Position numbers and translations under genes: made by a program
Shown here: piece by piece, positions 42,942-55,393 of the stretch
Position numbering within the stretch: the stretch's first letter is position 1
Layout of the letters: each line of letters begins with the position of its first letter
Assembly: GCA_039519185.1 (NCBI GenBank)
Contig: CM076849.1
Location: 68,256,784-68,320,783, forward strand
DNA length: 64,000 bases
Origin: Astragalus membranaceus
Lineage: Eukaryota > Streptophyta > Magnoliopsida > Fabales > Fabaceae
Direction: 5' to 3'
Notes under the pieces: generated by a model
What the model was told of the DNA's origin: nothing
Database searches by the model: none
Seen by the model: only the letters and a program-made list of their open reading frames with translations

Positions 42942-45900
42942 CACACCTAATGCTTAGATGAAGGGTTGTGGTAGCCGCATGAGTTGATGTTGTATGATGC
43001 AATGATTGGATGTTTGTTGAGATATGGGAGGTTTTTTTTTTTTTGTCTTTTCGCTTTATTGTCCTTTGGTATTTGATGAATGCATGAAATGAGAATGCGA
43101 ATATGATAGGTATGTAATATTTTGATGCAAATGCCATGGTGAATAGGAGGAAGTGCATGAATGCATGGTGCGATGCTATGATATGATTGATTGGGATGCA
43201 GACAGACTTTGGGTAATAATGAGACCGACATTCGGCTTTTTATTGAAGCAATCCATGTTATGTACGGGTATGCATGTACGGATACGCAATGCGTAATGCG
43301 AAAGAAGAAAAATTGTGTAGGCAAAAACAAGTCGAATGTGAATGCATGTTCAATACTTGTGATGGGTATGATCAGATGCATGGTTTAATTCTAGAATAAT
43401 GAGGACATGTATAATGCATGATTTGTTGATAACAACGCTTTTTGTTTTTGTAAGGATGCAAAATTGTTTGATGTGAAACGAAACTTTTGATGCTGGAAAC
43501 AGAGAGCTGAACGTTTTGAATTGATCGTTCCTTGGAAGAAAAATTTTTGATGGCTTGGACTTGAACTCTGGTAAGCTCAAGATTGTCATCTTGAAAAGTG
43601 TGGCTTGCAGCAATGTATTAGTGCTCTCTCTAGAGATTGAGATGTGTATTTGCAGATGGGTTCTCATTTGGTTATGATGACCCATGATGACTAAGCTTTC
43701 AAGTCTAAGAGGTTAACTTAGAGGGATTGTCATTATTGTGTGTCTCTCTCTTTGAAGCATTTGCTTAATAAGTATAAAAAACAGTGTGAATGCAAACGAA
43801 TGTGCCAGTTGACTCAGGGTTCAAGAAATGTAGGGCATAGTCAAGTGTGACACATGAGTGGAGTGGAGGATGAGGTTTATTGGCTCAAACTTATGAGAGA
43901 TAAGCTTGCCCCAAGGTAGAAATGTTTGACTGCCCCAATTTTGACTTCAAATAGTGGGGAGTGAAACAGTCTGCCTTTGTCTAGGGAGGACGATGACAAC
44001 CAAGGATATAGACTGATTGAGGGATTGGGAAATATGCTGGTATTGAGGGTGACAAGTGACTAGGAATGAATGGAATGAAAGGCAAAAGGATTCTTTCGGC
44101 CCAAGGGATATGATGCCCCGGTCTACAAGAGGACAAGGTTGCCCCAATCCATGAAAGGTGAAGATTGCCCCCTCTCGATTGTGACAGGGGTAAAGTTAGA
44201 ATAATGGGTTGGAAATTAGTCTGGTACGACTATATGAACGGGGTGAAAGACGAGGGTATTTTGGGGATGTTAAAAAATCTCCCTGAGTTTGAGTGGAATG
44301 GAGGGTGGGGGATTGCCCCATTTTGATATGATAAGTCAAGTAACTGCCTTAGTAGGGATTTGTGGTTTTCCTTGGGAAGGAGTCCACAAGCTAAGACAGT
44401 CGAGAGTTTTTGGTTCGATGAAAATTCACTTTGTTGATGATCACTGTTATATTCTCTTGATGATCTTCGAGCGTGCAAGCCCTTTTAAGTTTTTTTTTCT
44501 CTTATTTTCTTTTGTAATAAAATTTTTCTCTTTGTTTTTTTTTTTGAGCAAATAAATTATTCTGATTATTTTTTTCCTATAGTATAGGTTTTGAGAAAAA
44601 TGGAAGCAACCAATCACTGATCAGAATAGGCCTTAGGATTGTAATATGGCTAATGGCTAATGATTCATGAAGGAAATGATTACTTTGCTCCTGAGGGTGT
44701 TCGGGGTTGGTTGAGACAAAGAATCTTTTATGCGCTTCATGGTAGAATGAACCTGTTTTAGGGTTGTAGCGCATTTGAGGGTTTATGGAGGATAGGACGC
44801 TTAGGCCAAAGGAAGTGTTTGAGGGTTTATTTCAGACAATGATCTTCGATGGTGTGAAGTGTCAGCTCACAAATTCTACTTTTTTGGTTTTCAGGATTTT
44901 TCAATCCTCTTTTTTTTGTGATTTTTCTTTTTTCCTTTCGAGCTGAGCGGGCTGTTAGACATGGGATTGATCCTTGTCTAAGGTGTTTGAAAGATTTTTG
45001 ATTTTTGGCTCGAAGTGGGTAGCAAAGGGCATTTCTCTTTTTTGGATTTTTGGATAAAGGAAAATGGCCAAACTCCAATTCAAATCATGGTTGCTTATTT
45101 TCTTGAAATCGTAACTATGGGACAAAACTTCATTTTAATATATTTGCTTTTCTTTATTTATTATTTTTTATGCCCTAATTTTTGCTCAGGCTGCTCTTGC
45201 GAGTTTTCAACCTAACGGGCTTTTCTTTTTTTGGATCTCTTTTGTGTTTTTTTTTTACTCAAAGGACTTGCACGAGTGTTTAGAATGCTAGCAGAAAATC
45301 TTAGTGATCATTACTCTGCCCCAGTATGGAGCGTACAAAATGTTGTTCATGAAATTCCATCACTGGGGGAAGTGAATGTAATACTCTCGTGGGGACTGGG
45401 CCTTTTATGGATGGTTGGGTCTGGTTTTGGAAATGGCGGAAAGATGGGGGTAGTATAACTGACTCAAACAAGGGTAAGCACACGTGTCATGTTAGTTTAT
45501 CTTGCAAATGCTTCGTGGAGAGTTAACACCGCTTAAGATTGAACAATTTAAATTGTTAAAACCACACAAGTTAACAAAATAGACATTTAAGCTTCTTATC
45601 ACTGGTGTGAGATATATGTTGGCTGGTGTCCTTAGTGGGGCACGCAGTGGCCAAGGGTCAAGCCTATGATATGGTCAATATTGTAGTGATCATGATAGTG
45701 AATGAGTTATTGGTGAATTCCGTTGAATGGTTAAGTGGGTGGGTGGTTTCCATAAATGTGGTAGGATGAAGAGTGAAGAACTTGTTGTTGGTGAATCAAG
45801 TTAGGGTATGGTCACATTTTCCAAGGAAGAGGAATCAATTAAAATATATTTTCAAGAAGGCTTCGTCTCTCATCAAACAGCATGTCAAAAAACTTATGAG

Positions 45901-48900
45901 TTTCCTTTTTTATTTTTTTGGAAAAATTATTTGAATAAAGCAGAATTCATGAACATATGGATGTTGTACACAGACAATGATGGAATGCATAATGATACCT
46001 TAAGCAAGTGTGTGATTTTTTCATTTTTTTATTTTTTAAAGTTCAACTAGAGTGAGAGGCTAACAAAAGAACAAAAAAAAACTATTGGATGATGGATAAT
46101 GCAAGAATAGAAGAAAATGAAGCAAATCCTAATTTTGTTTTAATGCATGTGAGAGGATTAACGCCCTTGAGATGGATGCGAGAGGAATAAATGACTTTTG
46201 TTTTTGTTCTTTATGACGCATGAAGGAACTGTTTTTGAGATGCATGAGAATGAATGACTTTTGTTTTTGTTTCTTCATGATGCATGAAGAGGAGTAATGA
46301 AATAATGAATGAATGTAATTTTTTTTTAATATCGAGGTGATATTATTTTCTCATTTTTGGCGTGTGGCTTATGCAAGATGAAGTAAAATAAAAATATGAT
46401 ATTTTGTTATTTTCTGGATGATGAGATGCATGTTGGTACCATGATAATGAAAACAATGACCGTATTCTATTATGAATGCATGATAATTTTTATTTTCTAG
46501 TTGAAAGACTAACTATGCTCACGCAACAAGAATAATCAAGTTAGACGCACCTCGTGTCCTAATGCATGAAGGAACACATGGTGAAAAATGACGAAAATGC
46601 AGATGCGAATGCATGAAATGCGTGCATGAATGATCACTTGGAAAGGTCAGTTATTCTAAATGATTTTTGGAGACAATGCGGCACGTGACCGATGCAGAGC
46701 CCCTTTCATGTATCAGAATGAAATGCTAAATACGTATCTATGAATGATACGAAAATGATGACGTAATTTTGAAAAATGCATGTTGAAACGGTATATAAAC
46801 GATGTGTGGATGAAATGGCGTATGGATGATTTAATGAAACAACAGTTTTTGGATGAGTGAAAAGGTGCGTGAATGCTATGCATTTCATGATGTTGCAAAT
46901 GATGAAATGCCTATACTATTTGATGATGGAAATGCATGCTAAATGAAATATCCAATCACAATTTTTTCAATTGTGATCATGTTTTTATTTTTTTCTTTTT
47001 CGCGAAAAGAAAGAAAAATGCAATATATGAATGAACGAATAATGTTGCCTGATGCAGATGCAAGGAATGTGAATGAATGATCGCTTGAAAAGATTGACTA
47101 TCCGAAATGATTTTTCGGAGGAAATGCAATAGGATGATGATTGATGCAAGAAGGTGGCATTATTTTATTATTTTTTATTTTGCATGTCAGATGACTAATG
47201 CGTTTTTTTATTTTTCTATGCATGAAGAGGAGTAACGAATATAGTATATCTTTGAGTATGCAAGATGATGAAAGTTGGAGGATGATATGCATGTTAGTAC
47301 CATGAGAACGAGATGTATATGAAAACAAGTGACTCGTTCTATGATGATTTTTTATTTTCTAGCAAAATATAATGCCCATGATGATAGACATGTATGAAAA
47401 AAATGCGAATGCATGTATGCATGAAGAAATAAATGTTTGATCCTAATGCAATTGTTTTTATTTTTCGAGAGGCAGTGCAACATGCATGCAGACTCTTATT
47501 TTTGATTTATTGGATGACGAATGATACAAATATAATGAAATGATTTTTTTTGTTTTATTTGGGAAATGACACATGAATATGGAATTGTTGCATTTAAACT
47601 AGGATGACCACATGAGGGAAATGATGTATGAATGTTATGTTTTTTTTTTAAAATGTAATTCAAGACTTTATGAATGATGTGGTATCTACACTGTGTGATC
47701 ATGACTTTGAATGATTATGAATGAATGTCGGTGCCTATGATGCCATTGCCTTTTTTTTTGTGTGCGAGGAAACAAAATGCATGACACTTGCAGCGACTTT
47801 TTTTTTTAATGCGTGGAAAAGAGTAATGAACATAACTTTTGTATTTTTGGTGTAGGATATGCAAGATGAATGCAGTTTTGAAAAAAATGATATCTTTATT
47901 TTTTTTTATATGACAAGATGCGTAATAGTGCAGTAACAATGAAATGCTTATGGAAGAATGGTTTTAGTATGAATGAATGGTGATTTTTTTTTATGTGTTT
48001 TCTTTGAATAAAGTATAATGCATGAACACATGGACCTTTGTTGTACATGAGCCACAATGGAGATGAATGAAATGCGTGATGGTTTATCTTTTTTTTTTTA
48101 TGCTTCAACTAAAATAAAAAGCTAACAAAATGCTATTGGGTGATGAATGATGCAGTAATGAAGAAATTTATAATTTTTGTTTTGACGCATGTTGAAGGAC
48201 TAATGCATTTGAGATGGATAGGAATAAATGACTTTTGTCCTTGTTTTTTATTTTATGATGCATGAAGATGATGCAAATAAATTTTTATAGTAGCAATGCG
48301 ATGTATGCGTATGACAGATGATGCAACTAGGATAAAATGATGCATGTATGGAGAAATTTCGCATTTGGACTATGATGACAATATGAGCGAAATGTTATTG
48401 AATGTCTCATGCAATAATGATGTTGCAAATGACAAGATGCCTACACTATTTGATGATTTTTTTCGATATTTATGAATTATGAATATATGATGAATGGTAC
48501 GGTAGGGAAATGGCAATGTGATGCATATGATGAAAAAAAAAATGATCTTATTTTATGATAATTTTTTGTATGATGAATGAAAGGAATGATGTCGTCTCGT
48601 ATGCATGCAAGTGAAGGAAGCATGAAATTTTTTTGAGTGATTTTAATTTTGGAGAAAAACTAACCAGATTGATAGAGAGGGTAAGTATAGTGCCCCTGTG
48701 TCCTAGGTGGGTCATGTCTAAATTGGGATTTTCAACATGATCTAGGGTCACTTATGTGATCAATCTCTCAGGTGGCTCTATTCACTTTCTCACAAAGGTC
48801 TCCAGAGCGAAAATCCCCTTCATGATATGATCCACAACGATAGCGAGCTACCTGGTGTGGGATACCATGAAAGAGCGTACTCTGGTTGAGACTTTCATGA

Positions 48901-49222
48901 GAGTCAGACAGATAAAATCCAGAATGACTGTCACTAATAATCTCCACTCGTCCTAGGTTATTTGCAGACCCGGGTATAGGGCCCCACTCGAAGGTGTGTG
49001 CAAAAGTGTAAGTGAGGTGTGTGATGAGAGCACAATACCTAAACTAACCAAACTGGACAAGATGTACAAAAATAATAACAAAAAAGGTCGTCTACCCTAA
49101 GGTTCAATGATATAAGGAAATGCTAATAAATAAATAATATAAGAATAAGGGTAAAAACAAAATATTAATAAAATTAACAAATACTTACACATTTAGTTAA
49201 TTTGGCTTGACTCTCTTAATTG

Positions 49223-49240
49223 TCCCCAGTGAAGTCGCCA
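49223..49240 (-). other. Primer-binding site of element B (Arg-tRNA type)
   Basis: The minus strand reads TGGCGACTTCACTGGGGA two bases inside the 5' LTR. It differs from element A at four central positions but keeps the TGGCGAC and GGGGA ends. Confidence 0.85.
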
Positions 49241-49242
49241 GC

Positions 49243-52027
49243 TGTAGCGACCGAAAAATCCGGAGGAGGGATTCTTCGAAGTTCTTGAATGAAGCCGCCA
49301 CCAAAGTTTAGTTTAAGGGCAAACATTGGAAAATCCCTATTGAATGGATAAAGGGGGTTTGCGGACCAGGTTTAGGCTCGGGAGTCGTTTATGCGTAGGG
49401 AAGGTATTAGCACCCTACGACATCCTTCCTAAGGAAGGTTACCTTTTAACTAAATGTGCAAACATTTGTTACATCAAAAATAATGTTTTTACCCTTATAC
49501 TAATAATAAGAAAAAGACTCACGAAACGGTTAGTTATTTTTTGTACTTTTTGAGAAAAATGAGAGAAATGAATTTAAAGGAAAAACAAAGGTTTTTTTAT
49601 TAGTGCAATTGACAGAGGCCGGCCGCCCTCTGGTCCTACGTATCTCCTGGTAGAGAATCAAATCGCACGTAGTTCTTGGTAGAAAATGTTTGTGTGTTTG
49701 GTGTTTTTTAGGTATTTTGAAATAAGGATAGGCATTTGGTAATGACCAAACAAGTGAAACTCAGAGTGGTCGTCGCTCAATAGCTCGTTTGAAAACTAAA
49801 GCTGTTATTAACGGTCAAACGAGCTAAGCTCAGAGTGACCATTAGTAACGAACCATGTCTATGTTTAGGAAAACATTTATTCGTTATTTGGAAAAAAATA
49901 GGTTTGTGAAAGAAAACATTTATTTAGGGAAAAGGAATTTTTTTTAAAAGAGAAACAGGGGGTGCTGTTAGAAAAAGGGGGGTGCAGTTAGCAGCAGGGT
50001 GTTGTATTTTAAAAGGGGGGTGCGTAAAGCAGAGCCCAACTCGCAGCCCACGAATTCTGGGCCTTCAAGGGGGGGCGCTGCTAATGGAAAAAGGGGGTGT
50101 GAAAAGCGATCTGAAATAAAAATGAAGTTAAAATAAAATGGAAATGATCAGCATATAAAAGGGATGTTTAAAAGAAAACTGATGCAACCCTAATTCCCAT
50201 CTCCATCCCTTAGCGCCGTTTCTCACCCCAAGATTCAGAGAGAGAGAGAAAGTTTTGGAGAGAGAGAGAGGCATTTCGGTGAGGGAGAGAAAGGAGATCT
50301 ACGAGAGAGAGAGAAAGGAGAACAGCGTGAGAGAGGTGAGGGAGAGAAAAGAGGAACGAAAGAGAGGGAGAGAGGAGAGACACGGCGAGGGGAGAGAGAG
50401 AGACGGGACAGTGGCGGGCTGACTGCGGCGGTGCTCACGGCGAGGAGGTGGGCACCGGCGGTTTGACAACCGAGACTGGTACGGCAACGCGACGGAGGGG
50501 GGTTTCGCGAACGCGACGGCGACTGTGAACATACGGTGGTGGGTTGACGACGGCGTGTTCAAGCCAACGGCCACCGTCTACGGTGGTCGGAGTCTAAGGG
50601 GTGAGTTCCATTCTCTTTTTTTGTTTTTACTGTTCTGCTTGTTTCCTCTTGTTCTCTATCCTGTTCTGATTTTTTGCTTCCTAATTTATTTCTAGTTAAA
50701 CCCTAATTCCTTTTACTGTTTTTTTTGTACTGATTCTAAATGTTTTGGTACTGGTTCTTCCCATTTTTAGAGTCATTGATTTTGTTTTAAATTCTATCAT
50801 TTTCCTTTGTTTGACCCACTTTGGTACTGATTCTGTCCTGCTATTTTAACACGTTTTCCACCTCTCCAACAAGAACAGTGTTATCCTTTATTATTGAAAA
50901 CAAAAGTAATGAAACCAAAAATTCTCTTGTTAGTTTTCTGGAAAATAAACCTGCATCCTTTGCCTGTGCTATTTCTGTTAACAATATCCTATAACTACTG
51001 TTATCTACACTATATATATGAACAAGGTATTAAGCTACATTATAAGCAGGTAAAAGAAAAGATTTAAGCTTGTATTCTCTACATTTAGAATTTAAAAACA
51101 GTGAGTAAAAAAGGAAATAACAAAACAAGTGCATAACTGAAGAATAGATTTAGCCAACCTGTTTTTTACGAATAGCTCTTTTCTTGCTATTGCCCAAAAA
51201 ATCGACCCCTACCTATTAATCTACTGCTCCTATTTTCACTGTGTGGCTCCTCCTTTTTCTACTATTTTAGAGCACTCACGTTCTTTGTTTATGAGCAAAG
51301 ACTCTGAGTTGTTGATTATTTTGTGTCAAGGACTCAGCACCCCCCTCTTCCCTGTTACTACTCACTTGCATTTATAGTGAAAATTTTGGTGTAGGTGTGG
51401 GTGCAAAGCAGTGCATCAAATCTCATGGAGACAAAGGTACAAACTGTCTCTGAAACACAAGCAGCAGGAGGGCAGATTGCTTTTGCTCAAAATGGGAAGA
51501 GCAAAGAGACAAAGAAAAAGGGAAATGAGCTAGACTCTTGAAATAAGGGAACTGAACAGCAACAACACAGCACCACTCTCTTTCTTTGTATTTTGTTTTA
51601 AACATTTGTACTATTTTGCTTTTGATTTTTTTGTTGTCTATATGTGTAGCAAAAGTTGACTTATGTATTTGTACCAAAAGAAAAACTGTTTATAATAAAA
51701 AAAAAAAGCATTTATTCACAATATAATTTTTATTAGATTTTTATAACAAAATTAAAATGATAACAACGACGATAAACATATGTACACGACGAGACGCGAA
51801 CGCGCATCCACAACGAGAATACGCGAATTCACGTACTAAAATAAACAATCGTACACAACGAGACGCGAACACGCGTTCGCAACGAGGACAAAAATGTGTA
51901 CATTATTAAAAATCGCACGCGCGCACAATGAGAAGTAACACGCATATACACGACTGGGAACGACACACAAAAATAATATTTTGGATTTTTTAGTTTCAAA
52001 TTAGCCGGACAAAATTAGGGTATGACA
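49243..52027 (-). repeat. 5' LTR of element B (2,785 bp)
   Basis: On the minus strand it starts TGTCATACCCTAATTTTG and ends CGGTCGCTACA. Near-identical partner of 38,707-41,489. In this orientation it is the promoter-bearing LTR. No clear TATA box was assigned. Confidence 0.94.
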
Positions 52028-52032
52028 TAGTG
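52028..52032. repeat. Target-site duplication TAGTG, right copy (element B)
   Basis: Matches 38,702-38,706. Confidence 0.93.
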
Positions 52033-55000
52033 TATCTGATATTAATCTAAGTATAAACTCAGATTATGTTGTTTTAGTAGTTACTACAGGGAATGGTAAT
52101 ACTATAATTGAATTATGGTACCTAGACTCTGCATGTTCTAATCATCTAACAGGTAATAAAGAATAGTTGGTGGACTTCAACCCAAACAAGAAGACCACTA
52201 TTAAATGTGCAAGTAACAGATCTATTAAAGCATCAGGTATGGGTAATGTAATGTTCACAAAGGATGATGGACAGGTAGTTATTATCCATGATGTATACCA
52301 TGTTCCTGGCATAAGCTGCAACTTAATCAGTTTAGAAGAATTGATTGAAAAAGGTTTTTCGATAATCATGAAGGATTTAAAACTGACTGTTTTTGACACT
52401 AAGGATAAACCAGTTTTAACAAGTCCTCTAGCCAAAAACAGAACTTTCAGGACTAGTATTAGCACATCAACAACTGAGTGTTTTAGTGCTACAACTAGTA
52501 CTGAAAGTGAGCTTTGGCATAGAAGACTTGGGGACTTAAACTTTGGTAGTTTAACTAAACTGAGTGCTAAAGGTTTAGTTAAAGGTCTACCTAAGATTGA
52601 GGCGCCTAATGGGGTATGTACCACATGTTTAATGGGTAAACAGCCTAGAAACAAGTTCCAGGAAGAACTAGCTAATAGATCTAAAGACCTATTGCATGTT
52701 GTTTACTCAGATATATGTGGTCCTTTTGATGTTTTATCTCTTAGTAACAATAAATATTTTCTGACCTTTGTAGTTGAGTATTCTAGAAGACTGTGGGTGT
52801 ATCTAATCAAAACAAAAGGAGAGGCCCTGTTGATATTCAAGCAGTTCCTAGAAATGTCAGAAAGGCAAAGTGGCAGAAAATTGAAGATCCTAAGGACAGA
52901 TGGTGGTGGTGAGTATACTTCTGAGGAGTTTGAAGAATACTGCACCAGCAAAGGAATTGTTCATGAAGTTACCTCCCCATACACTCCACAACACAATGGA
53001 GTGGCTGAAAGGAGAAACAGAAGTCTACTTGACATGGCTAGATCCATGGTCAAACACAAAGGATTACCAAAGAATTTCTAGGGTGAAGCAGTCAACACTG
53101 CTGCTTACATCCTAAACAGATGCCCTACTAAAAGGATAGAAGGGAAAGTTCCAGAGGAAGTTTGGATGGGTGACAACCCAAGTGTGGCACACCTAAGGAT
53201 TTTTGGTTCTCTATGTTATGGTCATATCCCAGATCAAAAGAGAAAGAAATTGGAAGATAAGAGCAAACCTCTTATCCTAATTGGGTACCATCCTACAGGG
53301 GCCTACAGGTTGTTTAACCCTATAAACAACAAAGTAGAGATCTCTAGGGATGTCACTGTGTTAGAAAATGAGCAATGGGATTGAAGCACTGCTGAACAAC
53401 CTAATTCAGGTCAGTTTTTTGAGCAAGAAGGCACAAATTCTACACCTGAAGTACTCCATCAGAATGATGAAGACAATTCTGACTTTGAAGATATGCCTGA
53501 TATGCATACTCCAGATCTGCCTCCTCAAAATGAGGAGCCTGAAACTCCAAGTCCAGAACCTGTGCAACCATAATTGGCAAGAGGGCAGAGGTTGAGACAA
53601 CCACCCAGAAGGTTGGCAGATTTTGAACTTGTGAGTGACAGTGAAGTAAGTGAAGAGGGAAACCTCATTCACTATGCCATGCTAGCTGATGCAGAACCTA
53701 TAGACCACTATGAGGCTCTAAAACAGGAAAAGTGGAGATTGGCAATGGTTGAAGAGCTGAACTCTATTGAGAAGTATGGTACTTGGTCTCTAACTCAGCT
53801 ACCTAAGGGAAAGAAAGCCATCAGTGTGAAGTGGATCTTCAAACTGAAGCTGGATCCTAAGGGTGAAGTTGTAAAATACAAAGCTAGGTTGGTGGCTAAA
53901 GTTTTTCAACAGAAAGAAGGCATTGACTACACTGAAGTGTTTTCCCCAGTTGCAAGGCACGAAACTATAAGGTTGGTGACTGCCCTAGCTTGCAACAAAG
54001 GGTGGGAACTTTACCACATGGATGTTAAATCAGCCTTTCTGAATGGACCACTTGAAGAAACTGTGTTCATCAAGCAGCCACCTGGTTTTGAAGTTAAAGG
54101 CAAGGAGGATATGGTATTTCAACTACACAAGGCTCTATACGGGTTGAAACAGGCACCAAGGGCCTGGAACAAGAGGATAGACCTATTCTTTACTGAAAAT
54201 GGTTTCACCAAATGTTCAAATGAGTATGGGGTCCATGTGAAGGGAAACTTACAGGATTATCTCCTATTGGTATGCTTGTATGTAGATGATCTACTTGTCA
54301 CAGGGAACTGTGCTAAGGAGATTGATTGCTTCAAAACCTCTATGAAACAGGAGTTTGAAATGATAGACCTAGGTAAGTTGACCTACTTCCTAGGGCTAGA
54401 ATTTCTAAGAGTACCTGAGGGTATTATTTTACATCAACTTAAATATGCTAAAGAGATTTTGGCAAGGTTTGAATTGGCAGAATGCAACTCTGCCAGCAAT
54501 CCAGCAGAGGGTGTATTGGGAAGAAAGGAAGTTGAACTGGGTTGTAAAGTGGATGCTACTTACTACAGGCAAATGATTGGTTGTTTAAGATATCCGTGTC
54601 ACAGCAGACCAGATATCTTATTTGCTACAGGTATGGTAAGTAGGTTCATGAATGAACCTAGGCAAATATACTTAAATGCTACAAAAAGAATACTGAGGTA
54701 CATCAAAGGTACACTCAATTATGGTATTTTCTTCCCTAAGAGATATGATGATAACAAGCTAAGCCTAGTGGGTTTCTCTGACTCTGACTGGTGTGGAAAC
54801 CATGTGGACAGAAGAAGCACCTCTGGGTACCTCTTTAAGTTTCAAGGAGCTTCCATATCTTGGAGCTCCAAGAAACAGAATATTGTGGCTCTGTCCTCCT
54901 GTGAGGCAAAGTATGTCGTTGGGTGTGCTACTGCAACTCAAGCAGCATGGCTGGAAGAATTGATAAAGGGGCTACAGGTTGACCTAAATCAACCCCCTAC

Positions 55001-55232
55001 ATTGATGATAGACAACAAGTCAGCACTTAGTCTAGCAAGGAATCCTGGTTCACATGGCAAAACCAAACATATCCAAGCAAGGTTTCACTACCTAAGGGAG
55101 CAAGTAACCAATGGAAGGCTACAAGTTGAGTATTGTTCTACAAATGACCAGCTAGCTGACCTATTTACAAAAGCTCTCAAAGGAGAAACTTTTGTGAAAC
55201 TTAGAAGAGAGATTGGACTGGTTACTTTCTAA
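52033..55232 (+). pseudogene. pol: Copia-C pol (protease, integrase, RT, RNase H) with in-frame stops
   Basis: One frame runs from element B to the stop at 55,232. It encodes the protease motif (LDSACS, ~52,113-52,130) and the integrase zinc finger (LWHRRLGDLN; the second His reads Asp). The integrase core D-D-E lies in YSDICGP, RTDGGGEY and VAERRNRSL. RT (YVDDLL near 54,284) and RNase H (FSDSDW, DNKSAL) follow, ending in LADLFTKAL. Four in-frame stops interrupt it: TAG at 52,164, TAG at 53,079, TGA at 53,382 and TAA at 53,571. The RNase H CEAEY motif reads CEAKY. From 53,574 to 55,232 the frame is open for 552 residues. The gene cannot yield a complete polyprotein. Confidence 0.93.
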
Positions 55233-55380
55233 CTAAGAAAGCAACCTTAAAGCTACTCTTGGGGGCTTGTCTCAAGTATTTTTTTTCAAAAAGACTATTC
55301 CAGGGGTCTGTCCTGATGATTTCCTATCTCTATCTAAGTTTCCACTATCAGTTTTAGGGTTCCTAAGTATAGGTTTTTGA

Positions 55381-55393
55381 AATTAAGGGAAGG
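55381..55393 (+). other. Polypurine tract of Copia-C
   Basis: AATTAAGGGAAGG directly before the 3' LTR start. Confidence 0.75.

Larger units (their letters stand above)
41503..49222 (-). other. Element B internal region, non-coding
   Basis: No recognisable protein. From left to right it holds CTGAAGGA-type repeats (41,640-42,140), ATG-rich text and a GAAT run (42,160-43,450), CTGCCCC-type phrases (43,860-44,330), and a block shared with A at 45,170-45,540. ATGCATG-rich degenerate repeats (46,080-48,650) and a leader (48,690-49,222) ending at the PBS follow. Order and landmarks match element A. Short ORFs here are not conserved in A and I do not call them. Confidence 0.75.
38707..52027 (-). 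mobile_element. Element B: very young, non-coding Tat/Ogre-type Ty3 element (13.3 kb)
   Basis: LTRs at 38,707-41,489 and 49,243-52,027, an Arg-tRNA-type PBS at 49,223-49,240 and a purine tract at 41,490-41,502 show minus orientation. TSD is TAGTG. Only about three substitutions plus an A-run length change separate the LTRs, pointing to very recent insertion. The 7.75-kb interior contains no gag, protease, RT or integrase and no long ORF. It resembles the interior of element A throughout. It must have used proteins from an autonomous relative. Confidence 0.94.
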
